Source of the DNA: Bacteroidia bacterium
Lineage (GTDB): Bacteria; Bacteroidota; Bacteroidia; J057; JADKCL01
Reading direction: 5' to 3'
Assembly: GCA_020635905.1 (NCBI GenBank)
Contig: JACJYV010000002.1
Span: 186,001-250,000 of the forward strand
Length of the DNA: 64,000 nt
Position numbers and translations under genes: made by a program. The notes below the pieces were generated by a model that had not been told where the DNA came from, made no database searches, and saw only the letters and a program-made list of their open reading frames with translations. How positions within the stretch are numbered: the first letter of the stretch is position 1; the number at the start of each line of letters is the position of its first letter. This document shows, in pieces, positions 44,565 to 54,300 of the stretch.

Positions 44565-45329
44565 ATGAGTTATTCTACCCCATTTTATGTTTTAAGCTTA
44601 TTCCCAAAATTGGTTGGACGTTGTCAAAACAATGTCTTGCTCGGTTTAAGGTTAATCGAAAAAATTGAACGATTTCCTGATCCAACCAAAGAAGAAATAA
44701 TGCTTTTCCAAATGATTCTTAATGAACATCTCAACGATATTAATGAGAGCAAATTGAAATTCAAAAGATGGATACTTAAGAATGGTTTCGAAGACATTCA
44801 TAATTACTTCCGCAATACATTGGAAAGAATATATGAATATAAAAAATTAGAAAATAAACCCGATGGATTGCCTCTTAGTGAGATCGAGGAGATCAGAGAA
44901 AGATATATGAAGTCTGCAAATCGTTTCGGGTTTCCAGACTTAGTTAAGGAGGTTGAAAAACTGTTATCAACCCCTCTCGAATTAAAATCTAATTTGCTTT
45001 CAATAAATTCTGCAAGAAATTGTTTTGTTCATCGAAACGGAATCGTTGGACCTGAGGATATTAATAACCAAGGAAATGCGAGCTTAGAAATAATTGTTAA
45101 CCGATTTATAGTATATTTTGAGACACCAACCGGAGAGGAAATTGTGGCTGAAATTGGAGTTCCTGGGCCAGAAAATTCCCCCTTAAAACTTCGCAGGGAA
45201 GAAGGACGTTTTGAATTCAGGCTGGGTGAAGAAATCAACCTGTCATTAAAGAACTTTCTTGAAATACTACAAACCTGCATCGTTTTTAATTCAGAGATTA
45301 GTGTTTTGCTCGATACCAAAGTAAATTAA
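44565..45329 (+). CDS. Candidate HEPN-domain protein
   Basis: A 254-residue, AT-rich, helical protein. Its central segment NSARNCFVHRNGIVG holds an R-N-x-x-x-H motif (R151 to H156), the ribonuclease signature of HEPN domains, preceded by long helices as in that fold. HEPN proteins are common RNA-cutting effectors in toxin-antitoxin and abortive-infection systems. The C-terminal part (165-254) is more beta-like (IVNRFIVYFETPTGEEIVAE) and could be a sensing region. The order XRE regulator then HEPN candidate supports a defence or toxin role, but I infer it only from the motif and the context. No signal or membrane segment. Confidence 0.6.
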   Translation: MSYSTPFYVLSLFPKLVGRCQNNVLLGLRLIEKIERFPDPTKEEIMLFQMILNEHLNDINESKLKFKRWILKNGFEDIHNYFRNTLERIYEYKKLENKPDGLPLSEIEEIRERYMKSANRFGFPDLVKEVEKLLSTPLELKSNLLSINSARNCFVHRNGIVGPEDINNQGNASLEIIVNRFIVYFETPTGEEIVAEIGVPGPENSPLKLRREEGRFEFRLGEEINLSLKNFLEILQTCIVFNSEISVLLDTKVN

Positions 45330-45443
45330 TGAATTAAGTTCTCTCAGTTAAAGTAACCAATTCTTTTACGCTTGGTCTGCATTGCTGAAAAACTCATTTT
45401 TTTATTGAAAAAAGGCCGCATAAATGGCAAAATAATTGGGCGA

Positions 45444-46061
45444 TCAGTTTGATCTGGGAAACATAAAATTTCCAGGACAGTCCGAATACTTCGCCGCAAA
45501 CTTGAACACGTCAATATAGGTCTTGATTGCTTGCATATTTCCGTGCATCGCTTCACCTATCAGGAGGTCAAGCATTCCAAAAAACGCAAGCCTGTATTTA
45601 TTCACCTCATCCCCGAAAAACTCATTCTGTGAAAATTCCCTCAGGTGGTTGGTAATGGTCACGCGGGAAATGCCTGTTTCTTTGCCGATTTGGGCAACGC
45701 TGGGCATGCAGTTCTTTTCACCAATACAGGAGAGTATTGCAGCCTTGATTCGCTTGTGGTTAACCTCCCAATCATGTCTGCGCTGTCCTTTCTGAAAGTA
45801 AGCCCAAACAGATTCAATCTGTTTTTTCAATTCCGGATCGCTACCGTCCCTGATAGTGTCAGTCACTCTCAACAATTCGACAATGTCTTTAGATTCCAAC
45901 ATTGCCCAAAATTCGTGGTGCTCCATTTTTCCTTTCCTGATAACGGCGGTCACGGCTTCGGGCAGATCGGCGGGCAGGCCCGTTAATCCGGTTTTGAGGG
46001 CACGTGCTTCTTTTAGTGATTCGACCATGAGAATGTAAAGTTTTGTAAAGTTTATAATCAT
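45444..46061 (-). CDS. HTH protein of the integrative element
   Basis: About 206 residues if started at the first ATG (46061) after the stop of the upstream gene; the ATG at 46028 (MVESLKEARALK) is an alternative. It has a winged-helix-type HTH at MPSVAQIGKETGISRVTITNHLREF in the second half. The N-terminal half is helical. It may regulate the element or help replication. It follows the replication-initiator-like gene by 10 bp in the same direction. Confidence 0.65.
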   Translation of the reverse strand: MIINFTKLYILMVESLKEARALKTGLTGLPADLPEAVTAVIRKGKMEHHEFWAMLESKDIVELLRVTDTIRDGSDPELKKQIESVWAYFQKGQRRHDWEVNHKRIKAAILSCIGEKNCMPSVAQIGKETGISRVTITNHLREFSQNEFFGDEVNKYRLAFFGMLDLLIGEAMHGNMQAIKTYIDVFKFAAKYSDCPGNFMFPRSN

Positions 46062-46071
46062 CGAAACGAAG

Positions 46072-47274
46072 TCAGGGAAATGATTGAAAAAGGCTGATTC
46101 CCAAATACGTTCCAAATTTCCTTTTCCGATAATTCCGGGGATTATTGCGCGGGTTGCTATCCTGATTCCTGCAACGCTTTGAGCAAAAGATTGCATCCCG
46201 GCGGCGGTCTGAAATGTCGCAAGCACAAACCTTGCAAGCCCTGGTTGAGGTGGTCGGGGTTGGGTACCTTTCTAACCATACATCTGAATTGTTAATTTGG
46301 TACAAATCAGGATTTTCGGACCCGGTTAATTTGGTACTGATTTTTTGTGAATTTGAATCCCAACGGTTGAGGAATTCCGCTACCTGGGTCAGGATTCCAG
46401 GGGGCGTGTCAAGTAGCCCCTGCCATTCAACCAAAACGGAATTTTTGAGTTGGTCTTGCAGCGTTTCAGGCTGATACTTCCTGACAATATCCCTGAAACG
46501 GCGGCGGCGGTTGTCGCGTGTCCGGGTGTTTAATTCCTTGAGGTCCGACCAGTAGCGGGGATATTGTGCAACCTTAAAGAAATCCCGCTCAGGCTTGCTC
46601 ATTCTTTTGAGGTCTATACGGTGGTCATTCATCAGGAGATCGTCTATTACACGGCCTAAAATGGCTTCTATTTGTCGCAGTTTGTCCTGGTCTAAAAGAT
46701 CGGCCACATACTTGATTCCTACCTCAGCCAAAAAAATCATTTTCTTTACCTGAATTTCGAACCGAATGACATTACCCGGCTGATTAAATTGGCGGGCCTT
46801 ATCGTAAATTTTGAGGTTATACCTCTGTGACCTGGCTTTTATTCCCAATCCCTCAATAACAGAATCAAAAACAATGAATTCTTTTCCTTTAAAGGTCAGG
46901 AGGGCTTTTTGCAACTGTCTGAAAGAAAGTGGGAAGTTGTGAAGGTTTACCCCAAATTCGACGTTATGCAATTCTGCCCTGAGCGGGTTCACGCCGAAAC
47001 GGTCAGAAAATTCACGGATGGAATAGAAAAGTTCACGGTAGGGAAACGGGGCAAAATTGGTGCCGTCCTGGTGGTACTTATGCAATGATCCTGCCCAAAA
47101 CACGTCCTGCCCTGTTTTGCAAGTCATGGTCATATCCCTGAATTTGGGCTCAACTTCATTGAATTGAATATCCCCTAATTCAAGATCAAGTGGAGGTCTG
47201 AGCCATAAATCCGGGTGGTGGAATAGATAGTTGGGATTTCGACCCGGTTCGGTTATCTTTACGAAGTCAACCAT
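46072..47274 (-). CDS. Replication-initiator-like protein (Rep_trans type)
   Basis: A 400-residue protein. The segment RYNLKIYDKARQFNQPG followed by VIRFEIQVKKMI (about 151-180) matches the IYDK…RFE pattern of Rep_trans/filamentous-phage initiators, which start rolling-circle replication. The N-terminal half has LHNVEFGVNLHNF and a GSLHKYHQDG block. Near the C-terminus a likely zinc ribbon (CKVC … CSKRC, about 347-368) precedes a basic Asn/Arg tail. The family call is tentative. If correct, the element can exist as a replicating circle. Confidence 0.62.
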   Translation of the reverse strand: MVDFVKITEPGRNPNYLFHHPDLWLRPPLDLELGDIQFNEVEPKFRDMTMTCKTGQDVFWAGSLHKYHQDGTNFAPFPYRELFYSIREFSDRFGVNPLRAELHNVEFGVNLHNFPLSFRQLQKALLTFKGKEFIVFDSVIEGLGIKARSQRYNLKIYDKARQFNQPGNVIRFEIQVKKMIFLAEVGIKYVADLLDQDKLRQIEAILGRVIDDLLMNDHRIDLKRMSKPERDFFKVAQYPRYWSDLKELNTRTRDNRRRRFRDIVRKYQPETLQDQLKNSVLVEWQGLLDTPPGILTQVAEFLNRWDSNSQKISTKLTGSENPDLYQINNSDVWLERYPTPTTSTRACKVCACDISDRRRDAIFCSKRCRNQDSNPRNNPRNYRKRKFGTYLGISLFQSFP

Positions 47275-47364
47275 TTACTTTTGTCGGTGATGGTTGAATA
47301 AATAGACACCGCGAAGGGAGGCCCATAAAGCCTCCTTTTGCATTCATCCAGGTTGTGAACTGGT

Positions 47365-47634
47365 TCACCGGACCTTTGCCCTGGTTGCGGCCTCCATGAC
47401 CTCAGACCGTTTAAAACGAATCATTCCGCCGATGCGGTGAAATTGGATTTCTCCCTTCATTTTGCGGCGGTGCAAGGTGGGCTTGCTGATCTTGAGCAAA
47501 GCACACGTTTCCTCTGTGGTTAAAAATTCTTCCTGGTCCTGGTTGGTTACAGATAACAGGCGGTTTTCGATCCGCTCAAGGCGTTCGGTGATCTCTTTTA
47601 TTTCCTGGTGGGTAGTTATGACAATGTCTTGCAT
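47365..47634 (-). CDS. Excisionase-like helix-turn-helix protein
   Basis: An 89-residue protein: an N-terminal coiled-coil-like helix (EIKEITERLERIENRLLSV) followed by a MerR/HTH_17-type domain (FLTTEETCALLKISKPTLHR, RIGGMIRFKRSEVMEA). This is the usual excisionase or accessory-factor protein of Bacteroidota integrative elements, assisting the integrase in excision. It is placed 90 bp upstream of the Rep-like gene on the same strand. Confidence 0.82.
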   Translation of the reverse strand: MQDIVITTHQEIKEITERLERIENRLLSVTNQDQEEFLTTEETCALLKISKPTLHRRKMKGEIQFHRIGGMIRFKRSEVMEAATRAKVR

Positions 47635-47733
47635 CGAAATTTTATTTAATTCTTTGCAAGGTCAATCTTTCGATAAAATCGGGCACAGGTGGGAATGAGA
47701 AAGAGACTTTTTGATTTTTACCGTAGCTGGTTT

Positions 47734-48384
47734 TCAGCCTTTTAGGGAATCCAGGGCGTTTCTTACTGTTTGTCTGAAATAGTCTTTTTCATCATGGTAC
47801 CCTCCAAGGTACATTTCGGATTCCGGGTAAGGGGCAATTATCTGAAACTCAACGCAGATTTTCCCTGTGATAATTTGGCGAACATAATCAGATACGCCCG
47901 CACCTAACAAGCCCTCAAACAGGCGGTAAATCTCTTGTATGTGAACTTTGCGATATTTGGGACGGTCCAAATTGGGCCTTGCATTTTGATCCAGGTAATT
48001 AAATGAGGCAACAACCAAAAGTTTCCCAAATTTGCGGACCGAATTTTCTGAGGAAAAGGGTTCATATCCCTGCTCTGTCATAAAATCGAAAACGTTTTTT
48101 ATCTGCTGATTCCATTCGTTTTGAAATTCATTCGTCAATGGTTTTTCGTCGTCTTCAATGCCCGAAAGGCAAGCCCTGATCGCCTGAATTGTTTGTTCTG
48201 CACTTCCTATCCCTTCAACATATACCGGGCTTGAAAACGGCTCTTTTGCGGCAATCCAGGAGATCCGAAACAGAATTTCCTGAAGGGTATTCCATTTGTC
48301 CGCATAAACCTCAACAAAGCGGTCAGTAATGCCCCGCGTTTCTTTTGCTTTGCCTGTGCTCAGACGCATTTTTTTTCGCTCCAT
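47734..48384 (-). CDS. Element protein of unknown function
   Basis: A 216-residue helical, charged protein (RFVEVYADKWNTLQEILFRI, IYRLFEGLLGAGVSDYVRQI). No family is recognised. It lies upstream of the excisionase-like gene on the same strand; the IS982 element landed just upstream of its terminator-bounded leader, so it now depends on its own promoter. Confidence 0.6.
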   Translation of the reverse strand: MERKKMRLSTGKAKETRGITDRFVEVYADKWNTLQEILFRISWIAAKEPFSSPVYVEGIGSAEQTIQAIRACLSGIEDDEKPLTNEFQNEWNQQIKNVFDFMTEQGYEPFSSENSVRKFGKLLVVASFNYLDQNARPNLDRPKYRKVHIQEIYRLFEGLLGAGVSDYVRQIITGKICVEFQIIAPYPESEMYLGGYHDEKDYFRQTVRNALDSLKG

Positions 48385-48395
48385 GGTGATAACGT

Positions 48396-48425
48396 AAAAG
48401 CCCGCCGAAGCGAATCCCGGCGGGC
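48396..48425 (-). terminator. Leftward intrinsic terminator
   Basis: On the minus strand GCCCGCCG and CGGCGGGC form an 8-bp stem with a 10-nt loop followed by TTTT. It should end leftward transcription coming from the integrase gene, before the IS982 insertion and the 47734 gene. Confidence 0.8.
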
Positions 48426-48441
48426 GTGGTGGTTTAATCTT

Positions 48442-49499
48442 ACCTCAGTTCGGGATAACTCCAAGTTCAGAAAAGTGTACAATTATTTGATTTTGTGACC
48501 TTTAGGTCTGGGAAAGTGCCCAATGATTCCCAAAAGGAACCTCCTAAGTTGTTGATGTCCGTCAATAAACAAAGAAGGTTACCATTTTGGAAGAGCAAAT
48601 TATTAATATTTTCTGTGATATGGACGAGTTCTGGAAAGAATTTGAGCCTATATATCATCAACGGTTTCTCGCCTGCGAGGGCAAACGCCCCAATCGGAAA
48701 ACGAGTTTGTCAATGGCTGAAATCATGACCATTTTGGCTTTTTTCCATGTCAAGGGCTTCCGCTGCTTTAAGCATTACTATATCGAATATGTTTCTGAGC
48801 ACATGCGAGATCTGTTTCCTGATTTGGTGTCTTATTCGCGCTTCGTCGAACTTACTCCCCGGGCACTATTTCCCTTGATGTATTATCAACTTCTGGTCCA
48901 AAAAGCAGAACAGACGGGGATTGCCTACATTGATAGTACGACCCTGGCAGTCTGCAGGAATCAACGGATTCACAATCACAAGGTATTCAAAAACTTAGCT
49001 GATCGAGGGAAGAGCTCAATGGGGTGGTTTTATGGTTTCAAATTGCACCTGATCGTCAATGACCAGGGCGGTATTCTGGCATGGTGCCTTACTCCAGGCA
49101 ATGTTTCGGATAAAGATGTTAAGACAGTGACCAGCCTGGCAAAGGGACTCCAGGGAAAGCTCTTCGCTGATAAAGGATACATATCCAGGAATCTTTTCGA
49201 GCCCTTATTCGAACAAGGGCTGCAACTCATCACCAAAATCCAAAAGAACATGAAAAATAAACTCATGCCCATGGTTGATCAGCTCTTGCTCCGCAAACGG
49301 GCCATCATAGAAACCATTATCGATCAGTTGAAAAACATCTCGCAAATTCAACATACACGGCACAGAAGCCCATTAAATTTCATGGTCAATATCACCGCCG
49401 GACTGGTGGCCTATGGATTCTACCCAAACAAACCTTCGGTAAGATTCGGACGAAATGAATTTTTACCGCTTGAGTTGTAAATTTATCCCGAACTCAGGT
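48442..49499 (+). mobile_element. IS982-family insertion sequence
   Basis: 1058 bp, with 17-bp inverted ends ACCTCAGTTCGGGATAA (48442-48458) and TTATCCCGAACTCAGGT (49483-49499), one mismatch. It is flanked by 7-bp direct repeats TAATCTT at 48435-48441 and 49500-49506, a target-site duplication. The nearly intact ends and an uninterrupted transposase suggest a recent arrival, after the integrative element. Confidence 0.93.
48587..49480 (+). CDS. IS982-family transposase
   Basis: A 297-residue DDE transposase starting at TTG. Family blocks are KTSLSMAEIMTILAFFHVKG at the start, IAYIDSTTLAVCRN (first Asp), SSMGWFYGFKLHLIVN, GKLFADKGYISRNLF (second Asp) and LLLRKRAIIETIIDQLKN (Glu). It fills most of the element and is full length, so the element is probably active. 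Confidence 0.92.
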   Translation: MEEQIINIFCDMDEFWKEFEPIYHQRFLACEGKRPNRKTSLSMAEIMTILAFFHVKGFRCFKHYYIEYVSEHMRDLFPDLVSYSRFVELTPRALFPLMYYQLLVQKAEQTGIAYIDSTTLAVCRNQRIHNHKVFKNLADRGKSSMGWFYGFKLHLIVNDQGGILAWCLTPGNVSDKDVKTVTSLAKGLQGKLFADKGYISRNLFEPLFEQGLQLITKIQKNMKNKLMPMVDQLLLRKRAIIETIIDQLKNISQIQHTRHRSPLNFMVNITAGLVAYGFYPNKPSVRFGRNEFLPLEL

Positions 49500-49509
49500 T
49501 AATCTTGAA

Positions 49510-50745
49510 TTATACGGCCTTGCGCGGGCCTTTCATCCAGGCGGCGCGTAGTTCTGTTTTCTTCACTTCGCTGACCAACTTGATGTATTTTTTGAAAATC
49601 TTGTAGCTCTTATGTCCGGTAATCTCCATGACCACTTCAGGACGCATTCCCTTTTCCAGGGAGAGGGTTACAAATGTACGCCGTCCGCAATGGGTGGAAA
49701 TGAAGTCATACTTAGGTTTTGAAACCTTGAGGGATTGGCTACCTCTGTATTTCGTGATAGTTACAGGGCTGTTAATCCCCGCAATTTTACCCAATTCCTT
49801 CAGGTAATCATTGGTTTTTTGGTTGGAAATTACAGGCAAAGGACGGTCCTGATTCGCATATTTAGCAAGGATTTCCAGGGCTTGAGGTAGCAGGGGAACA
49901 ATGATATTATCCTTCGTTTTTTCTGTGGTTAAATGCCATTCATCCCCGTGAATATCTTCCCGCCTAAACCCCTTAATATCGCCGAAACGTTGACCTGTGA
50001 AACATGCAAAACAAAAAACGTCCCGGACACTTGCCAACTTTTCATTTTTGCTCAGATCGAGAGATAACAAACTTTCCAATTCTTCATTGGTCAGATAGAT
50101 AATATCAGCGGGTTCGTCAAATACAGGGAATCTTTCAAAATCCTTGCGTGAATTATAATCCATAATGGTCGCCCAATACAGAAAAGTTTTCAAGGTCATT
50201 ACCTGTTTGCCTGTGGTGTTATTAATCAATCCAAGGTCATTTTGCAGGTAGCCTGTGAAATGGTCAAAAAACCGCTGGTCAATTCCTTCAAAAGTAATCT
50301 TGCGGTTGAATTTCAATTCATACCTTTTGAGGTGGTTCAAAAACCCTGAATAGCGTTTCAAAGTTCCCGCTTTAAGTTTCAGCCTCATTACCTGCATGAA
50401 TTCATTATAAGCCTGAAAGAAGTCAACCGTTGAAAAATCCCCATTCACCTTGCTGGCAACACGGTCACAAATGGCCGTCCAGGTAATTTCCTCATTAGCA
50501 AGCTTCATTTCCGCTTCTGTATTCAGCACATCTGCCTTGAGAGAGCGAAGGCGGGCATTGAAATCAGAATAACCGGGTCCGTACGATTTTTTAACCGGGT
50601 TTTCTTTGTTACCCTGGTCCCAATGTTTTGGGTTCACACGCTCAGACAGGTAAAATTTTTTCCGGCTTGCGGCCATTGCGAAAGTCAGGATTAGGGTAGT
50701 TTCTGAACTGTGCTTGTCCTTGAGAATGAAATTTACTTTTGCCAT
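49510..50745 (-). CDS. Tyrosine integrase of the integrative element
   Basis: A 411-residue phage-type integrase. I use the ATG at 50745 (MAKVNFILKDKHSSETTLIL) because it fits the family's beta-strand start; an upstream in-frame ATG at 50898 would add a stretch unlike any integrase. N-terminal arm-binding domain, SAM-like core-binding domain (about 105-200), catalytic domain from about 215 with R253 (TGQRFGDI), H352 and R355 (STHCGRRTF), H378 (TGHKS) and nucleophile Y387. It should recombine at the 3' end of the initiator tRNA. It ends 11 bp from the IS982 element. Confidence 0.93.
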   Translation of the reverse strand: MAKVNFILKDKHSSETTLILTFAMAASRKKFYLSERVNPKHWDQGNKENPVKKSYGPGYSDFNARLRSLKADVLNTEAEMKLANEEITWTAICDRVASKVNGDFSTVDFFQAYNEFMQVMRLKLKAGTLKRYSGFLNHLKRYELKFNRKITFEGIDQRFFDHFTGYLQNDLGLINNTTGKQVMTLKTFLYWATIMDYNSRKDFERFPVFDEPADIIYLTNEELESLLSLDLSKNEKLASVRDVFCFACFTGQRFGDIKGFRREDIHGDEWHLTTEKTKDNIIVPLLPQALEILAKYANQDRPLPVISNQKTNDYLKELGKIAGINSPVTITKYRGSQSLKVSKPKYDFISTHCGRRTFVTLSLEKGMRPEVVMEITGHKSYKIFKKYIKLVSEVKKTELRAAWMKGPRKAV

Positions 50746-50797
50746 TTTGAATGAATTTGAGGTTGAATAAATAGACATGACAAATATAAATATTCGT

Positions 50798-50819
50798 GGG
50801 GACAGTACGGGGACACTTT
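50798..50819 (+). repeat. 22-bp repeat upstream of the integrase gene
   Basis: Identical to 43804-43825, same direction. It lies between the integrase start and attR. Confidence 0.6.
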
Positions 50820-50928
50820 TGTGACTTCTCCTGACTATTCCTGACATGCAATGAAATAAAAAAAGGCTCCAAAATGCCCATTTGAACCAATTTCGCATTC
50901 ATCTTGAATCACCAAAAAACAAGGGTTA

Positions 50929-50999
50929 GAATCCTGTCCCCGCTACAACCCCAACCGGGTAACCCCTGTAAGTCAAGCACTTACGGGGGTTTTTGTTTT
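50929..50999. repeat. attR: 71-bp direct repeat
   Basis: Identical to 43730-43800. It holds only the last bases of the tRNA gene and the tRNA terminator, so no second tRNA is made. Confidence 0.9.
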
Positions 51000-51333
51000 C
51001 GTTGGACAGTACGGAGGTGAGTAGCAAAAGCGGGGCATTGCCTGGGATGTCCGGTGGGGATCGTATGAATTTGGGGTTGGCGGCTAACACATGAGCCGCT
51101 GTTAGCTGTTCGGGATTCTATTTTACGTGTTCAAAAGTTATCCTTCACAAGTTTTTCGATTGTTTTTCCGTGTTTTGAATTCCAATTTTACCACTTTAAC
51201 CGCTATTGCTCTTATACAATGTTGTTTGCCCGTGCTTTTTCTTTGTCCGTGCGTTGGGGCAGCAATACTCTTTGGCAAGTTTTGGCTTGCGGGTAGACTT
51301 TGAGCGACTTGCAAATGTGTATGGTTGTGGGTG
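51000..51333. other. Gene-free stretch with palindromes
   Basis: No gene seen. It contains nested inverted repeats at 51080-51106 (GCGGCT/AGCCGC and GCTAACA/TGTTAGC). The 1072-residue protein ends at its right edge. The presence of GTTAGC here and at 54564-54569, on either side of that gene, is noted. Confidence 0.4.
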
Positions 51334-54300
51334 TTAGGAATTATATTTATCATAAATATCTCTCAAAAAGTGAAACCCTTTCTCCCCGTGCAAAAGGCAT
51401 ATTTTATCTGCAATGTTATTTAACCCCTTGTCATACAGACTTTCTACGATTGCTTGAAGTTTTCCTCTTGAAATATCATAATTCACCTCTTTTTTGAATA
51501 TTTCTATTAAAATGTTCCCAACTTTTTCAGGGCAATTATTTATGTACTTTGATAGCGACTCTATTATTGAATATCGATCTCGCTGATTTATGTGAACAGC
51601 AGAATTCAGTAATATTTCATACAATTCATCATCTATTTCTTCGACACTATATAACCATTTGCAGCAACCTGAAAGAATATATGAGTCGAGTTCTTTATCC
51701 TCCATTTTGATTGCTTTGTAATAAAGTGCAACCCAAAACGGTTTGATTTTGGGAGTGACGCTTTTCTCAAACGGAAACCGAGGACTCCAGAAGAAATAAA
51801 TTAAGCTTGATAAAACATTTTCGCTTTTTGAGTTTATCAATGTTTGAATAATATCCTTGTCGATACCAATAGATTCAAATTCGTATAAATAAGCTGTACA
51901 AATCTGCTGTATCAAACTGTTCTTTGCTTCACCAACTATAAGGTTATTTGATAAGGCCTCCTGAAGATGAGAGCCTTCCATGAATAATTTGAAGTGTATT
52001 CTGTTTGGCCGTCTATGATAAAAGAAATAACCACTAATAGATGCCGACCAGTTTGTTTTAGAGTCCAAAGGAAATAGTTTATTAAAGTTTTGGATCATCC
52101 AATTTTCGTCTAGGTAGTGGATATTTGGTAAAAATTGTCCGATTACATAAAAGAGTAGAGGATTATCATCTTTTGATTCAATATTTTGTGTTATCAACAC
52201 CTGAACATCATTATCCCAACGATCACTCTCTTTTCCTTCTAAGCGAGCCAATCTTAATGAATATTGAAATAGGGTCATAAAGATCTTTCCCTTCGAGTTA
52301 TTGAGCACAGTCATTGATAGATCTGAATAATCAAAAACAGGGTAATTGTCATTTTTGAGAATATTGAACAAAATCTCTTTGACTATCGGAAGATCCTCTG
52401 GCTTAAATGCATGATTATCGTTTTGAAGACCATTTTCAATAAAGGAAATTAGGCTTGAAACTAACCAGCGACAATAGTTGTCATCAGAGTTGTGCGATGC
52501 CCAAAACTCTTCTTTCTGAATTATTTCTAATACAACATTAAATACCTCCGTACATTCAAACTCCTTATTTTCATCTCTCCAACTTTCACCAAGTCCTCTT
52601 ATCCAAGAATATTGTATTTGTGATGGAGCCTCAAACATTGGCGTAATGTCAACTATATACTTATCCGGATTTTTGCGAACTGTCATCGTAAGCATATCAA
52701 TTAGTCCATCCTCTGATGGCCCCATGAAATCATGATGTTGTTGATTAAAATCAAGGTAATAACAGATTATTTCTTCCAAGCTCATTTCATCAATCTCATT
52801 CATTGTGAGAGGCGAAATGTTTCCTGTCAGACTTGAATGCCATGAGTCAAAGCCAGGATGTTCAACATCAGCATCATTTACTTTATCGAGTTCCTTTATT
52901 ATTTCTGTCACTTTTTCAGATCCACTTGGTAATAAGGAAGTGAGCCACTCTTTTTTTCGATATGCTAAAGACCGTTCAATTTTATCACGGTCATCTTGAA
53001 ACTCTTCAGGTATGTAGTATTCCTTTGAATTGATCCAATCAATTATTTGGCCTATCTCTTGACCAGAAAAGTTTGAGGAATGTTCTTTGAGCAATTCATA
53101 AACCTCATGTTTGGTAAGTGTTAGGTCTAAGGGGTTACCTAAGTTCCAGAAAAAATCTTTAAACTCATTATATCTGATACGAATAGTATGAACTGCAATT
53201 CGGCTAAAGATTGGATGCTCTTTAAGAAAGAGTTCCTTTAATATGTTGGCTACATCTTTTGAATCTAATTTCTCAAGCGTGTCTCGTAAAAGATAAACTA
53301 ATTGACAGTCATACCTGTCGGTGAATGAAGTTTGTTCATGGTTTTCAATTGCAGGAATCGAAATATTGTTAAAAGAAGATTTATCTATCTCAATAACTTC
53401 ATTAATTTTTTGCAAGCTAATGTTCAAAATATCTATTCCGAGAATGGTAATTAACTTCTCCTTGAAATCAGATAGTATTCTTTGAAATTCATAACTTCTG
53501 AATATTGAATGAACTTTTTCAAATGTGTCTTCAATAACTCTATGAGTTAGCAGTACTTCAAGGCTTTTTAACAATAAGTCCTTGTTACCTATTGATATGA
53601 ATCTTTCCAATAGGTCATTAAAACTATGTCCAATTAAACCATCCCATTTACTTGTGAGGCCAATTTTTATATATTCAAAATGCCTGTCATCTAGATATTC
53701 TTCAGGCAGTGTACAAATAAGCTTGAATACGGTATAATCAGTTCTGTAGTTCTCAACTCTTTGCCCATCCTCATCTCTAAATTGAGATATGCTATCAATA
53801 ATTCTAACTAGCGACTCTGTTGTATCCTTATCTGGTTTTTTTAGGTTTTGTCTTGCAACTTCTTCAAGATAGGTCAGTACAGCCCAATAAGGCATAGAAA
53901 AAAATCCAGGATTATCTTCAGCCTCTACTGGTTCTGGATTTTTCGAACCAACAAAATATTCTTCCTTTTCAAGAAATAACAGCCATTGTCTATGTTTTAA
54001 GCCATTGAAAAAATATAAAAATCTGGAATCCTCTTTAAGCAAATTTGGCAAAGCATTTAAAACCTCTTTAGAAGGCTCAGTCATCCTGAGGATACCATCT
54101 AAACGATCAGCAATTGCATAGTAATTGCCAACTAAGAATGCCAGAATATCTTCAAATTGGTGCCATAAATTGTCAAAAGCTTCTTTTTCCCTCGGATCTT
54201 TCCAAACACCGTGACGATGAGCATATTTTGGGAATTGCTTTGCAACTTTATACCAGTGCTTAACAAACTCGGTTTCGTCATCTAAGCCTAAAGAATGGAT

